Positions 1 to 13,460 are shown, numbered from the stretch's first letter. The stretch: 64,000 nucleotides of DNA from Colletotrichum lupini (GCF_023278565.1 NC_064680.1:4030001-4094000), one strand, 5' to 3'. Translations and numbers: made by a program. Notes: a model not told the origin generated them from the sequence alone.

Positions 1-906
1 GTCCTCTCACCCGTCTCTGCCGAGGAGGTCGGAACGATCCGATGCATCGGCTTGAACGTGAGTAGCCAATACTACTCTGGCCAGAGACATGAAGCTAACC
101 ACAAACAGTATGTCCAACACGCAAAGGAGACTGGTCTGGCACTGCCTACAGTCCCGACTGTGTTCCTGTAAGATCACCCGGGTCGGTGTAAACCGCTGGA
201 GAATCAGTGCTAACTCATTGTACAGGAAGCCAAGCACTGCACTAGGAGACCCATGGCCCGCGCCTACGGTACTTCCTTTGCTTACCCAGGCTGATGACTG
301 CGGCGACTACGAGTCTGAGCTCGCCGTCGTGTTGGGCAAGACCGCTAAGAACGTCTCCGAGGCCAACGCTCTCGACTATGTCTTGGGTTACACTGCCTGC
401 AACGACGTCTCTTCCCGGACGTACCAACTGAACCAGTCGCAATGGTGCTTCGCTAAGGGATTCGATGGATCCTGCCCATTGGGTGAGTTATCCTAGGGTA
501 TTTGTGAAGACGGGACCATAAACTAACAAGATGTTTTCCAACAGGCCCTACCTTGGTTTCCAAGGATCTCATTCCTGACCCAACCAAGTTGAAGATGCGT
601 GGCTTGAAGAACGGCGAAGTTCTCCAGGACTCTCCCATTGAGTAGGTTCACTTGCTCTCATAACCTTTCATCAATACTGACAGGCCTTGCAGCGACCTCA
701 TCTTCAGCATCCCCAAGCTCATCAGCTTCCTGTCTCAAAGCACAACCCTACCCGCTGGAACAGTAATCATTACCGGAACTCCTGCTGGAGTTGGCCTGGG
801 CCGGACACCAAAGGTCACCCTGAAGGACGCTGACGAGTTCCACGTTGAGATTCTTCCCCATATCGGCACGTTGGTCAACACCTTCCAGAATGAGGTTGGA
901 CAGTAG
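1..906 (+). CDS. fumarylacetoacetate hydrolase (FAH) family protein, 5' end missing
   Basis: Exons read as 1-57, 109-167, 226-482, 545-641 and 693-906, with the stop TAG at 904-906; all introns are GT-AG and short (50-62 nt). The first codons in the window are already inside the family's conserved core (SAEEVGTIRCIGLNY joined across the first intron), so the start lies before base 1. Further FAH motifs are the metal-site stretch DYESELAVV, the segment GYTACNDVSSR and the C-terminal IITGTPAGVG. The family hydrolyses C-C bonds of beta-diketo acids such as fumarylacetoacetate, fumarylpyruvate or acylpyruvates, using a divalent metal. The nearby FAD monooxygenase at 2736 is compatible with a gentisate-type aromatic pathway, but the substrate cannot be read from the sequence. 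It is convergent with the small gene at 1399-1859. Confidence 0.9.
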
Positions 907-1398
907 ATGCGAGAGCACGTGTAGGACAAGGCGATATGAAATGAAATGAGGTGCACGAAGACTTGGCGAAATCATTGAGTGAAAGGACACAAATGATGAG
1001 CTGCTCATCTGGATTAGACTAAATGATACATGAATTCCCAACATGACTGTCTTGCAAGATTCCAAGCTCCTATCGTTGATGGCACTTCACGCCCCCTGAA
1101 TCCCGGATGACTATGTGCATTGTTTGTTCCTATCCCACGCCACGACGATTCATATTTCCATGGGATGGTTTGCATTTCCCTCGCCTCCCTTAACAAAAGT
1201 TGCATCACCTGGTATTCAGTCAAACAGTCCTTTCTTAGATTTACGATGAACTATCCAAAGCTAGATGCACAACATCACTCACCCAGAAGGTTTACTGCGA
1301 TTGATACCCGATCAAGGTAGTGGATATAGCATTTCTCAAGGTTTCTATTAGATGATTTTATTCATTCAATTCATTCCATCTTCAATTTGGTGGATGAA
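907..1398. other. convergent 3' intergenic region
   Basis: 492 bp between two converging genes. Short open frames exist on both strands but none has family-like content or splice support. I see no RNA gene or repeat; the stretch probably holds the two 3' UTRs and polyadenylation signals. Confidence 0.5.
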
Positions 1399-1859
1399 CT
1401 AGCTCTCGAGCAGTTGAGGAACCTTCTCAAGGAGGTGCTCAACAATAGCATCTGGCCCCCTCTCAACCTGCAGCCCATGAGGGATCGCGTGGGTCTTAAT
1501 GTTCGGGACAATTGACCTCGCAGTAGCCTGGATCTGCTCTGCCTCATCCGCTGTCCACATTGATGCACAGAACTGCGCAGGTTGATTAGTTGAAGAAGCT
1601 TCAGTTGGCTGGGGTCACTCATACCAGGACGTCTGGCTTGTGCTCTTTCACCTTGCCCTCGACCTCGGCGATTGCTGTCGATACCGTCAGCTTACAGAGT
1701 TTGCATTATGGATGAATTATTTAACTTACTCTCGCAGTTGGCGACATAGTCAATCGTGTACTGATCCTTGAGCGCCTCAGTCATGCGGCCGATAAGCCTC
1801 TTCGCACGCTCAGGTGCGGTGTTGACTGTGACAAGCTTGAAAGGACCCTTGGGCGCCAT
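1399..1859 (-). CDS. small protein of unknown function (about 117 aa)
   Basis: Three exons on the minus strand, 1859-1730, 1674-1625 and 1572-1399, join in frame to 117 codons plus TAG. The introns have clean GTAAGT/CAG and GTATGA/CAG borders. The start gives MAPKGPFKLVTVN, and the second half contains FCASMWTADEAEQIQ and a C-terminal helix ending LLEKVPQLLES. Alternating hydrophobic strands and amphipathic helices (KLVTVN, YTIDYVANC, KPDVLFCAS) suggest a small Rossmann-like or flavodoxin-like alpha/beta fold, but there is no nucleotide-binding glycine motif. I do not recognise the family. It is divergent from the FAD monooxygenase at 2736 and may share its promoter region. The three-exon frame continuity makes the gene itself fairly secure. 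Confidence 0.7.
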
Positions 1860-2735
1860 GATGCGGGGTTGTTGTGAGAATGAGGGGTGATGGAACAAGG
1901 CAAGTGATGACGTTGAAGATTGTGATGGTTGATCGCAATGGCTTGTTGTGAGATGATTGAGCAAGGAGTATAGTTTTGGCTATCTTCCGGTAGAATGAGC
2001 CGCGTAAGTACGTGCGTGATGTTGGTCCACGATGATGTGCCGCACCTTTCTCCCGATGGCCGCTGACAACTCCCATATATCCGGCAGATAGCGGCTTGAG
2101 CTCCGCCGAAGTCGCACCCGAAAGTCAACCCACAAAATGGTCTGGAAGCTGACTGTTCCATCGCTTCTGTGCCAGATTTGGAGACAGTTTGGTTCTCATG
2201 CCGGCTTTGCCGATTTCGCCTCCATCTGTCTAGTCCCACCAATCTAAAGCCTTTTTGGGTTATTCTCCCGTGACCTTTACCTTCGTCGTCGAACTGGCGC
2301 CGTTGGGGACACAACTTCGGCGGATAACCCGTGGATCTTCGGATATCCCGAGACTTCTGTCCACCTGTGACCACCGCCTTCAGCCACTGGCGTCCACCTA
2401 ATTACTAGCAATTAGTTGTTCCCCATGGGACGCATCCCGTGCTTCCGGCTTGTGTGGGGGATCTCCGGGGATTGCATTAGGGACTTGCCGGCGCCCCTAT
2501 GTCCACGAAAGTAAAGAACATGGGTTGAACTGCTGAACCCAGCTGCAACCACCTCTTGAAGATTTGAGGATTTGAGGGTAAGGGATTCCTGCCATTGCGA
2601 CGTGTTTATCCAGATCTTGGTTCTGCATCTTTACCGACCTGCAGCTCATCGCCAAGCAATTTTGAAATGTTCCGTTGGCTCAACTCTTGGTTTTCGCCCA
2701 GGGCAAACGCATCTTCACCCAACAGCAACGGAAAC
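1860..2735. promoter_or_regulatory. divergent intergenic (likely bidirectional promoter) region
   Basis: 876 bp between the divergent small unknown gene (minus) and the FAD monooxygenase (plus). Long minus-strand open frames cross 1781-2374, but they are compositional and share no family motif. Both genes must take their promoters from here. I could not single out a specific binding site. Confidence 0.4.
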
Positions 2736-4332
2736 ATGGCGGTGAGTTCTCATTCCATGAAGACGGGTTTTCCGCGCGTCAATGCTGACGATGAATATGA
2801 AGGTCACAGCGCATATCAGATCACCAGTCCAACTGGAAATTATTGTTGTCGGCGCCGGGCTGAGTGGTTTAGCCACCGCAGTGGCAGCCGCTTTGTCGGG
2901 ACACAAGGTCACCGTGTTTGAGTCCGCGAAGGAGCTCCTCGAGGTGAGCCCCATCTCAAAGTTCGAGGGCCCCAAATGAGGTTTATTGACATTATTCCCC
3001 AGGTCGGTGCGGGCCTGCAAGTAACGCCCAACTCCACGCGCATTCTCCAGAAATGGGGTCTGCCAGACAGACTGTGGAAATCGGCATCTGAGCCGACGGA
3101 TCTGGTGGTGCATCGCTACTCTGGAAAAGTGCTCGCGTTGGAGGAGAACTTCAACAAGAATATTCGCGCAAAGTATCAGGCACCATTCATCGACTTGCAC
3201 CGCGTCGACCTGCAGCTGTCACTTTATGAGCGCGCCAAGGAACTCGGCGTTACATTTAACCTCGGCGAGAAGGTCGAGAACATCGACTTCGACATCCCCG
3301 AGCTTACGACGCAGTCTGGAATCAAGGCCAAGGCAGACCTCATCGTCGCTGCCGATGGACTCTGGTCGCGGTCGCGTGCGTGCTACCTGAAGAAGGACGA
3401 CCCTCCCCTGGCAACGGGTGACCTTGCCTACCGTGTGGTTCTCAACCTCGATGAGGTCACGGATCCGGAGCTAAGAGAGTGGATTCAGAAGCCTCAGGTC
3501 CACTTCTGGGTCGGTCCCGGTGCTCACTGTGTTGGGTACTCGATGAGAGCGGAGAAGATGTACAACCTGGTGTTGCTTACACCCGATGATCTTCCCAAGG
3601 GTGTGAGCCGTCAAGCAGGATCAATTGAAGAGATGCAAAGCCGGTTCGATGAGTGGGACCCGATATTGAAGAAATTCCTCAGCTCGGTCGACAGTGTTGA
3701 GAAGTGGAAGCTGATGCACAGTAAGTTTTCGTGTTCAGACCCATCATAGTATGAGCTAACATGTTTCCAGGGGAGGAAATGACTTCTTGGGTCAACGAGA
3801 AGTCAAACTTTGTGTTTGTGTGAGTGCCCTTTTGAGATCTGAGATATCGACCCTCACTAACGCTTGCCAAGCGGTGATGCATGCCACCCCATGCTACCTT
3901 ACCTTGCACAGGGTGCCAACTCAGCTGTGGAGGATGGTGCTGTCCTCGGACTGCTCCTTGGTCACATCAAGTCTAAGTCGCAACTTCCTGCAGCATTAAA
4001 ATCATACGAGAAGTTGCGCAAGGCTCGTGGCGAATCTATCGTCAGGGAAACATTCAAGCAGGTGAGTTTTTCTCGTTAGATCTCCGGGCATCCATCGTAC
4101 GACAGTCTCTGACATTCTCTAGCGCCACGATTTCCACATGAATGACGGCCCTGAGCAAGAGGCCAGAGATCAAATCTTCTTGTCACAACTTGGAAAGGAG
4201 CTGAAGGGCGCGTTCCCTAGCAGGTGGACGTGCCCTGAGGTGCAGCCCTGGCTGTACGGGTACGACGCGTACAAGGAGGTCGAAGAAGCGATGAAGAGCG
4301 ACCCCTTCGACAAGCCCCACGCCAACTTGTGA
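2736..4332 (+). CDS. FAD-dependent monooxygenase, salicylate-hydroxylase type
   Basis: Six exons: 2736-2741, 2803-2943, 3003-3720, 3771-3819, 3872-4061 and 4123-4332, giving 437 aa. The first exon is only ATGGCG. It is chosen because the GTGAGT that follows splices to the FAD-binding exon and yields a compact N-terminus (MAVTAHIRSP). Visible motifs of class A flavoprotein hydroxylases are GAGLSG (residues 19-24, Rossmann FAD binding), ADG (about 166-168, DG motif) and GDACHP (306-311, second FAD motif, followed by LAQGANSAVEDGA). The family adds one hydroxyl to an aromatic ring using NAD(P)H and O2, sometimes with decarboxylation. Length is typical of fungal salicylate/3-hydroxybenzoate hydroxylases. 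The 3819/3872 intron uses an AAG acceptor. The neighbouring FAH-family gene could act downstream. The exact substrate is unknown. Confidence 0.9.
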
Positions 4333-4868
4333 GCAACCAAGCTTTCAATTGACTCAGGGAATTTGGGCATTTCGGCGTACTGGTGATAATATTACGGGCT
4401 TTGGAGCATGCCTCGGTAATCGGCATATTGTGTATACCTAACTCTTTGTTCCGCAGCGACAGCATAACGTCCTTTACTTCCATTTTCTCCCTGCCTGGAC
4501 CCGCTGTAGAGTTAAGGATCACTATGAAATCTTAGCGCTGATCGTGCTAAGACCCCCCCCCCCCCGCCACCACTAACAATACCCAAGCCAAGCCCTGTAG
4601 CTCCCGCAAGGCCCTCTGAACGAATTTTGCCATGATGCCAAGTTTTTGACATGATGTTTGCAAATTGACATGGTGTTACATTTTGATACGTGGAAAACTT
4701 CACGTTCCTGATGTCACCAGGCCCATGGCAAGGGAGCTTATATATGCAGCAAGTGCGTATTCAACTTGGCAACATAAGAAAAATTAGATACATATTCAAA
4801 TGACTAATTATTCTATGGGCTAGTTATAACTCTTAATTAGTCGAGATAAGCATGGATCATTTGAGGTA
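4333..4868. other. convergent intergenic region with a 13-C homopolymer
   Basis: 536 bp between converging genes. It contains an uninterrupted run of 13 C at 4553-4565, then a more AT-rich stretch from about 4740. No coding or RNA signal is seen. Confidence 0.5.
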
Positions 4869-6481
4869 TCAAAGACCTCTCATGAAGCCGCGCTTTCTAA
4901 TGGGTGGTTTCTGCCCTTCAGGCTTTTTATACTCCTTCTCACCATCCTCAGTCTCAACCACATATCGACCTTTTTCCTGCTCCGCCTTTCTCTTGTCGTG
5001 CTCCGTCTTCCATCGCATGAAGTAGCAACAGAATGGGAAGAGCACAGTGTTGACTGCTGTCCAGGCGAAAAGCACGCCAAAGTTTAATCCGATCCTGGAG
5101 TGCAAGTCGAAGAGCAACTGGCGACTGCCCTCAACAACCTGGTGGAGTGGCCAAGCATAGCCCCAGTGGTAGAATCCGGGCGATAGGTCGATGGCATAGA
5201 AGGATGTCGAAACATTCGATATGACCCAAAAAATGAGCCACAGAGCCGTCCATGGCTGCCCAATAATCATTGCGACGTTTTCGCAGGCGAGGCCTAGAGC
5301 GGACATGCCAACGAAGTTGAGCATCCAGTAGACTGGGAAGGTGCCGCGGCCATAAGCTGTAGCTCCAAATGTAGGGGCTGGCTCCGTTGGTGAAGCTGGG
5401 GGCGCGCTGAACGGTATCTGGAAGGCGAGAGATATTAAGCTATAGCTGAGGGAGATGATGAAGTAGGCGACGATCGTAGCTAGCCATCTCCAGATGATGA
5501 GCTGCCAGAAGTGTAAAGGTGGATGACCCTGCGGTTGTACGTATTTCTACGCAGGGTAGATTAGCAGCTGTATATCAACAGGATGCGATGACTATGCCAA
5601 CTTACTGAGTGAATTGGCAAGAAGAAAGAGAAAGAGAAGAATGCCATGATGATCAAGTAAATTAGACCAATGCTCACTGCAGGTGTAGCAGTAGCAGGCT
5701 GGAAGGGGCGTATATCAATCATCAGTGGCGCAATGCCGGGGTTGACAGCAGAAGATGCTCTCGCGAGGTTATCTCGACTCAAGGACGTATTGGACATAAC
5801 AGTCTGACCCCATTGCTTTCCAAATTGTTGCGTAAATTGCTCCGTAAATTGGGTGATGTAAGGTGAAATGTCGCTCTGGTACGTTGTCGAATCTCTCGCG
5901 GTTTGTATAATGATCTGCACTGAGCCTGCGGGGTCGTAGTTTGCATCTCCAGTCGCAACGGCCTCTTGGAGGGCTGCTGTAGCATTGGGATGAATGATCA
6001 CAGCCGCCCAACTATCCCAGTCGTACACGGCCATTCTCACTGCTGTAGGATCGTTGTTGAAATATGAAGGCGGTAAGATAGTCCATCCCAGTGACGGGCC
6101 TGGCTTGTCCAGTGACTTCTGCGCGGTCTGTACGACTGCTGGCCCAACAATTGGCTGTACTGATTCGTACGGAGAAAACTGTCCATCAAAGTCGACGACA
6201 TGGACGATGATTGATCTCAGGTTGTCCTCGGTACGGAAGAGAACAGCCCAGTACATTGATAAGACTGCGAGGATGAAAAGAAAGAGGATGCTGATCGTCT
6301 GAATCCATAACCGAATGACATGGGCGCGAACCTTGTTCATTGATGGGTGCCAGAATCCAACAGAGTGGTGAGGTTTTTGGTGACGATGGTGCACGCCGTT
6401 TTCCTCGTTGTCTTGGCCATCGTTCTTGTAGTGATCGACTTCGGTACGGGCCGGTGAGGTCGGTGACTGAGACCTAGCCAT
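4869..6481 (-). CDS. SNG1-like (DUF3533) multi-spanning membrane protein
   Basis: Two exons, 6481-5606 and 5546-4869, joined through a GTAAGT...TAG intron, give 517 aa. Residues 1-50 are hydrophilic and cytosolic-looking. A first membrane helix covers about 56-80. A long extracytoplasmic-type domain follows, with VDFDG, the potential glycosylation sites NAT and NTS, and AVNPG. Five further hydrophobic helices end in LLFDLHSRIGLNFGVL and a basic tail (PPIRKRGFMRGL). This layout is that of the yeast Sng1p/DUF3533 family, plasma-membrane proteins linked to nitrosoguanidine resistance and lipid asymmetry. A paralogue with the same layout and the same intron position lies at 22051-23840. A role in toxicant tolerance or export is family-level inference only. 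Confidence 0.85.
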
Positions 6482-7255
6482 TGTTCCTGGGTTGGGCGAA
6501 TTGACTTCCTTTCTGCAGACTGAGAAGGATTTCCCCCGATTGACGGTCAGATTGCTGCAGTGGCTTGAAACACACTCAATCAAAAATACCGAAACAACTG
6601 CTGGAATACGCCTCTGCCGCTGTCAGTGTCTTGGCTTTATGTACATCCCATCGAATTTGGCAATTCCACGTCAAATCCTCCAGCGTGCAAGTCGATGATG
6701 CGTGGTGCAAAAGATCCAGTGAGACGACCAAGTCCCTGTTAACAATTTCGCTGGGATTGCTACGCCGTACAGCCATTTGATTGGTTGAACACGTACTTGT
6801 CGCGACGAGGTACATTGGGCTTTCGACCCAGCTTCGAGATGACATCAGAGGTCACGGAGTTGCGCTAGAAAAGACACTACCCCTGTCCAAGGTAAGTCTG
6901 CAATCTGTGTAAGTAAGCAGGCGGGCGTCTCGGCCTTCGTGCTTTTTATCTAGCGTCGGCGGCTCTCGAACTTGTACTGAGCGTTTAGCACCCTCGATCT
7001 TATGTTAGCTTGAGAATCATGATGCATCTCTCGATTAGGTTGTGGAACCTCGATCCCAGCTTTGATGAAGAAGCCGATGCAATGTCAAGACCAACCAAGG
7101 CATGTCGCAGTAGATTCTGCTAACATAAGACCCGGGACCCCACGTCAATAGAGAAAAGAATTTGAAGTGATATCACGGCGTTCTGACTGTCTGATTAGTA
7201 CCTGTCAGGGCCAGCCGTGTATTTGAAATACTAAGCTGAGACATATGTTTCTATT
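6482..7255. other. 5' intergenic region of the SNG1-like gene
   Basis: 774 bp between the SNG1-like start and the first retroelement. It should contain that gene's promoter. Composition is ordinary and no gene is recognised. The last five bases (CTATT, 7251-7255) are the target-site duplication of the element that follows. Confidence 0.5.
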
Positions 7256-7460
7256 TGTCGGATTAGAAGTCCAATTCGACCGCGGCATATAGCCGACTGC
7301 GCAGGGGCTAATTAGGGGCCCTATTTACGATTATCATAGCTAGCCTAACCTATAGTTAGAACCTCCTTTTTATACCTACTACGCAGATATTTATATAATT
7401 TAATTAATCTCTTTATTAACTACGGTTCGAACTAACTACTTTATAATAAGGATACTAATA
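7256..7460 (+). repeat. 5' LTR (205 bp) of Copia copy 1
   Basis: Starts TG, includes GGGGCTAATTAGGGGCCC and ends CTAATA. It aligns base for base with 14474-14678 apart from transitions of the C-to-T/G-to-A type. Confidence 0.9.
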
Positions 7461-10400
7461 CTAATTAATAATTAAATTTTATTATTATAGATTAGTAAGG
7501 TATTTTACTATATAAAAGAGACGACTTTTTAATACTATACGGGATAGGAGATTTATATTAATTAACTTTACGGAAGTAAATAAAAAAGGAAGTAATTTAT
7601 AAATACCGTACGGAATTAAGTAATCATAGCCCTTTATTACTTATAAGAGGTCGACGTTTATTACGTTAAACTATATTAATTAACAGAACTACTTAAGTAA
7701 CTAGCCTTTTATTATTACCCCGAGTAGCTTTTTTACTAAACGACTTTTCTATAGCCGGCCCGTAATTAGAAATTAACTAGCTAAATTAGTAAAAAGAAAT
7801 ACTTATATAACGACTACTTACCTAATTAATTAGCGCAACGAACGAGCTTAATAATATAATATAAAAAAGTACTGCGCGATCGAAAAAGGGGATCTTTAAA
7901 TATAAATATTCTTACTTAGTAATAAAAGTAATATTATAAGAGTTATTAAGCTAAGAGATCTATAGGATATAAAAAAGTCTATTATTATAAAGATCTTATA
8001 GGTACGACTTTAAGCCTACGATTTAAATAACCTCTTCGTAGCTCCCTTAACTACTCCCTAGGTATTACTTAAAAATATAATACAAGGGACGGTTTAATAA
8101 AAAAGGAGGGGATTTAAAAGTCTTAATAATATCGAGTTAAGAGTATTACGGATCTTAGAGATTAACTTAAGAAGAAAGCGGCTACCCTAAAGTAGTCCTA
8201 CGACCTCCCGCGAGAGTTATTATTAGCCTAAGAAAAGGCTAAAAAAATGAGGATCTAAGGGGAAAAGAAAAGAATCCTCTAAAGGGCTACTAAAGGGCTT
8301 TTTTTTATACTAGCTCTTAGTACGAAATTACTAATTTTAAGAAATTAATTAAATAATAAAAGGGATCGCTAATAAGTAATAATTACCTAACCGTAATTAA
8401 GTTACGAAAAAGACTATTTAAAAAATATAAAATAGGGTATTAAGAGGCTATAAAAGATAAGACCTTTAAAATATCTAACCCTACTACGTATAAACGATAA
8501 ATAAGTATTTTTAGTAAGTCTTTAAAATTTACGATTTTATAAAAAAAAGGGCTTAACTTTATTAACTATACTTAACGGCCTATACGGTTCTTAATAGCCT
8601 ATATAGCTCTTTTATAAGCCGCCTAGCGTTTATTTTTAACTATTCTTATAGAATACTACCCTAGAAGAAGTAGGTTAGAGAAGGAAGCTATTTAGAGATT
8701 ATAAAGAGCACGAGGCTTAGGAGGCTAGAAGTATACGGGATAGCGGAAATTAGTAACTAGTAAAGATCTTAAGACTAATTACTATATCTTTTTATAGTAA
8801 TATAAATATCTATTATTACTATTATTAAAAAGAACTACTAAAACCTACCTTTTTATATTAAATAAAAAAGAGGATCTTAGTAAGTATAATAGCTAGCGAT
8901 TTAAAAAGGTAGTAATAATTACTAAAAATAATAAAAACGAGAGTAGTAGCGAGATAATAAAAAGAAGCGGGAATTTTCTAAACCTTAATAAATTCGTTAG
9001 GTAGTAAAAGTACGGATTTATTATAACTAGCGCGCGGATTAAATATATCCTTATTAAGATTAAATACGTTAGTAATTACTAATATAAGTATAAGCTAGAG
9101 CACGACCCTTAGTGAGTTAAGGTAAAAAAGAAAAGGACGAAACCCGATTTTAGATAAAATCCTAATCCCTTATAAATAAGTAAATATTAACCCGGATTAT
9201 TAGGGGACGTAGATATATAGAATTATAAATTAGCCTAACGGTAAGTAAATTAACGCGGTATTAATTTATTTAACTAAGGTTTATAAGAAAAAGGGGCTAT
9301 AGGGGTAACCCTTATTTTACGAGATCGTAGATAACCTTAGCTATTAACTAGACGAATAGTTCGTGAGCACAAGCCTAGGAATTATAAAAGTAGTTAATAG
9401 ATTCCTCTATAGGCGAGGGGTATTACTAACGTAATTATAATTATAAGAGCTATACGAAATACTAATAATAATAATTATAAAAAAGGAATTCGTACTATAG
9501 AACTAAGTATAGGTCGATAGAGCGTATAATCGCTTTAATAAATTTAAAAAAAGGGTAAACGACCTAGATTTCCTCTCTATAATTACTAATAGAAATCTAT
9601 TATTATAAAAGGATATACCGGGGCAAAATATAGTACTAAAAATACGATAATTAATAATTCTACCTATTTTGATTTATAACTCGTTACCGCTACTAATACG
9701 AAATTCGGCGCTAATTAGTTAATAAAAAAGGAAATAGACGACCCGAAGTTATTAATAATACGTAGCGACGTAGGGATTATATATAAATACCGAAAATCTA
9801 ACGGTAAATACGAGGTAATTTATAGACCTTAAAAAGATCTTTTTAAAAAAGAAATTATATTTTAGGGGGAAGTATAAGGTTTTATAAAAAACCTTAATAA
9901 TATTTTACGATTATTACGAAAAAGTCGGAATTAGGGAATACTAGTACTATTTAGTAATTAATATCGTACTCGTAAGTAAAGCCTTTAATTACTATTACGA
10001 AGCGGTACGTAATCTCGATCGAAACGACTTTCTTAGTATAATTAACGTAATCCGAAGCCGCTTTAAAACTTACGATAGGAACCTAAAGCTCTTATTTAAG
10101 TTACGAGCGATTTTTTTCGTATCTATAGCTAGGATAATAGAGGGTAAATTACGAGTAGAGATCCTTAAAGAGCTTATCGATCGAATCGATAAGCTAATAA
10201 AAACCTAGCTAAATAAGGGGATAAATAAGTAAAAAGTCGGATATTTTTATACTATAGTTTAACGTATACTAAAAATAAAAATAATATTATACTAAGTACC
10301 TAAAAATTACGAGACGCTCTACTCGAGGCTAAGATCTAGCTTTAATATTAAAGTAAGAATGCTATACTAAACTTACTTTTAAGTATATAACGGCCCTTAT

Positions 10401-13330
10401 TAATAATATTAAGTCGATCGAACGTATAATAGGAAAGGAAAAGAGGCTAGATATAGTAATTACTAATAAGGAGGCCTAGATTCGTTAAATAAGTAGAGAT
10501 TTAACTTACGGGTAGGGTAATAAAAAAAGTAATATTATATTTATAAAAAGGATAAATATTAATTAAGTAACTATACTAAGGAGGAGCGTACTAAATCGTA
10601 TAAATAGTATAAAAAGTCGAGGGTAATAGATAGAAAAACTAGCCCTTGTCGGTTTAATTAATTCTTTATTATATATAAAGGCAGATCCGGGGGCACAGAA
10701 CCTAGTAATACTAACTAAAGTAGCGGCCTAAAATATATACCCCCTATAAGAGATTTAGAAAATAAAAAAGATATTACTCCCTATATTAACGAATTAGATT
10801 ATAACGAAATTAATAATATTAATTACTCTTTTTTCGCCCCGTTAGCCTCTAGAGAATATACGAGGCTAAACGAATAGAGGGTAGTAAAAGCTCTTAATAA
10901 ATAGGCTTTTATTTATAAATAGTAAGAGAAGGTCCCTTAGATAACGGATATAAAGGCGGCTAAAAGGGCGAATTTAATAGGGCTAAAGCCTATTCTCTTA
11001 ATAATTAAAAAGAAGACGCTATTTCTTTTAATATTTAAAAAAAAGGAATATAGTACTAAGTAAATCTAGGGGTAGCTAGAGGGGTCCTTTTTATACTACT
11101 TAGATCTTTCGAATACTAAGCTTATATAAGCGTTCTATATAAACAAAAGGTACGGCCTAGACGATTTCTATAAGATTATCCTAAACACGGGGGTATCGTA
11201 ATAGTTAACTAAAAGAAAAGGGTAATTCTAAGCGCTATAAAAGATCGTATTAATAACGCTTAATACGTTAATAGTGGGTATTACGAGGATTAGTTTTAGC
11301 CTAAGTAAGGAAATCGTCGCACTAGGTATAGTAAAAGTAGAGATATACTTTAGAACGATGATTTTTTATATTTTACCTATTAATACCCTATTTCTCTTAT
11401 ATCTAAAAGACATAGATCGACTAGGTATTATCTTTAATAATATAAAAAATAGAATCTCTAGTAGTAAGTACTTTGAGGTAGTCGAACGACGATAGGGGTA
11501 TGCGTTTATAAAGCTTATTAATAATACGAAGTTAATTAATTACCTAACGGAAAGTAAGCTTAAAAGACTATACTAGAGATTTAGGTACTTATCGGTTACG
11601 AGGCTATATAACTTCCTAAAGTAATTAAGTAATAATAATATCGAAATAGGGGCGCTAGAGTAGTTAATAAAAGTATATTATTAATACTAAATAAATACGC
11701 AAAGCTTACGCAGATTTAAGTTTAAATTACGTAATAAACTTAACTTTAACTAGGAAATTGTCGTTAATATCTTTTACTTAAATAGTCGGCTAGTACTATA
11801 TATAATCGACGTAGCTATATTTTTCTAAGTAGGGCAATTCCTCCGGGATCTATAAATAAAGATAATATAGGTAGCCCTATAAAAAAGCTAGATTAATATA
11901 TACTAGGGACCGCTAGATGGTATTAGAACTAACGCTAGTATAAGCTTTAAGTTAGTAGAATTTAAGGATAATACGATAGCTTACGGTATATAACTAAAAG
12001 TCGTACTTATTAAAGCGTACTATAGTATTAAAAAGGTAAAAAGGGCATACTAATAGTTAAAAAGGGCGTTTAGAATTATTAAAAAGGAAAATCCGGATTT
12101 TACTAATAACGAATACTTTTAAATAGTACTTAAATACTATAACGATACTCTGGGGCCTAACGGACTTATACTAACGCTATTAGTATTTAGAGTATATTTA
12201 AGAACGACCTTAGCCTTGCTACCGTTACTAAGTATAAGCTAACGAGCCTAACTAATTAAAAAAGTAATACGGGTACTGCGCGAGGTAAGTATAAAAAGGT
12301 AAGTTAATAAGGTAATTACTATATATAATAGGCCCGATATAAGGAATAATCTAAATATACTACTAAATTTAGATATATAAGTATAGCGCGAAATTACTTA
12401 ATAGTAGGCTAGGCTATATAAGTTAATTTTTATTAATAAGCGCTCTTATATAGTTACGAGAGATCGTAACTAGCCTCTCGAAGTATTAATTATAGTAATT
12501 AGACCGTATTATATAGATCCTAACGAGGTAATTTCTAATTTATAAAAAAAAGAAGAACTAAGGGAAATTGTATAACCCGTAGCAGAGGCATAGGAAATTA
12601 TCCTTAATAAAATCGTTATAATAATACTAATAGATAATAAAGAAGAGGAAATTGTTAAAAAGGTACTAATACTACTAGTAAGACGTTACAAAAGACTACG
12701 ATAGTAAGCCCTAACGCGGTAATTTATTACTAGCGACGAGGTAATTAATACTTTTTATATAATAAAAAAGAAAGCCGATTTCGAGCTAGTAATTAAACTA
12801 CGTAAAAAAGGCGTAATTATAATTACTAAAAAGCCGTATAAGGGATTAGATCTTATTAAAATAGATACTCTTCGTAATCGAGGGGTCTATCGATTTATCT
12901 TATATAACTTAGAAAAATATATAAACCTCTATATATTTAAATTACGAATAGTTCGTAAGATCAAAGGGAAAGGAACACCCTAGCTATATGAGAAGTCTAA
13001 ATACGTAATTTAGGGGTATAGTAACGTTAAAAAGGCGACGCTATTTATATAATTGCTTATTATATAGCGCTATAGCTAACGATTAATAATAGTACTAATA
13101 ATATCGCTACGGAAGAAAGGATACGAGATTTAGAGCCGTAATATTACCTAGGTATATACCTAATTAGCCACAGGGTTTATAAAGAAAATCCTAGCCTATT
13201 TACTAAAGGAAATAGCTAGTAAGTACTTAGAAGGCACGATTATTAAAGTACTTAAGCCATTATATAGGCTCGTAAAATCGGGCACCTATTAGTAGGCTAC
13301 TTACTACGATTTTTATATTAATTAACTATT

Positions 13331-13460
13331 AATAGTTACCTCTACGTACGACCCGTGCTTATTAGTTATAGAGTATAAAAGCGACTAATTTAGGATCGTT
13401 AGAATATAGACTAACGATATATTAGGCCTATCCGATATTAACTTTATAAAAAAAGAGGAT
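13331..13460 (+). pseudogene. reverse transcriptase remnant of Copia copy 1
   Basis: With stops ignored, one frame reads TYDPCLLV near its start and TNDILGL shortly after. This corresponds to the region around the catalytic Asp pair of a group of fungal Copia RTs that carry TDD rather than the usual VDD. It is interrupted by stops and non-functional. The matching remnant in copy 2 is at about 58735-58870. Confidence 0.6.

Noticed and set aside
1781..2374. A long minus-strand open frame of about 197 codons upstream of the small unknown gene
   Set aside because: No family motif and low-complexity composition; it overlaps the first exon of the better supported spliced gene in another frame and lies in the divergent promoter.
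4553..4565. Poly-C run as a functional element
   Set aside because: A 13-base homopolymer in a convergent intergenic region is more simply slippage or an uncertain base count.
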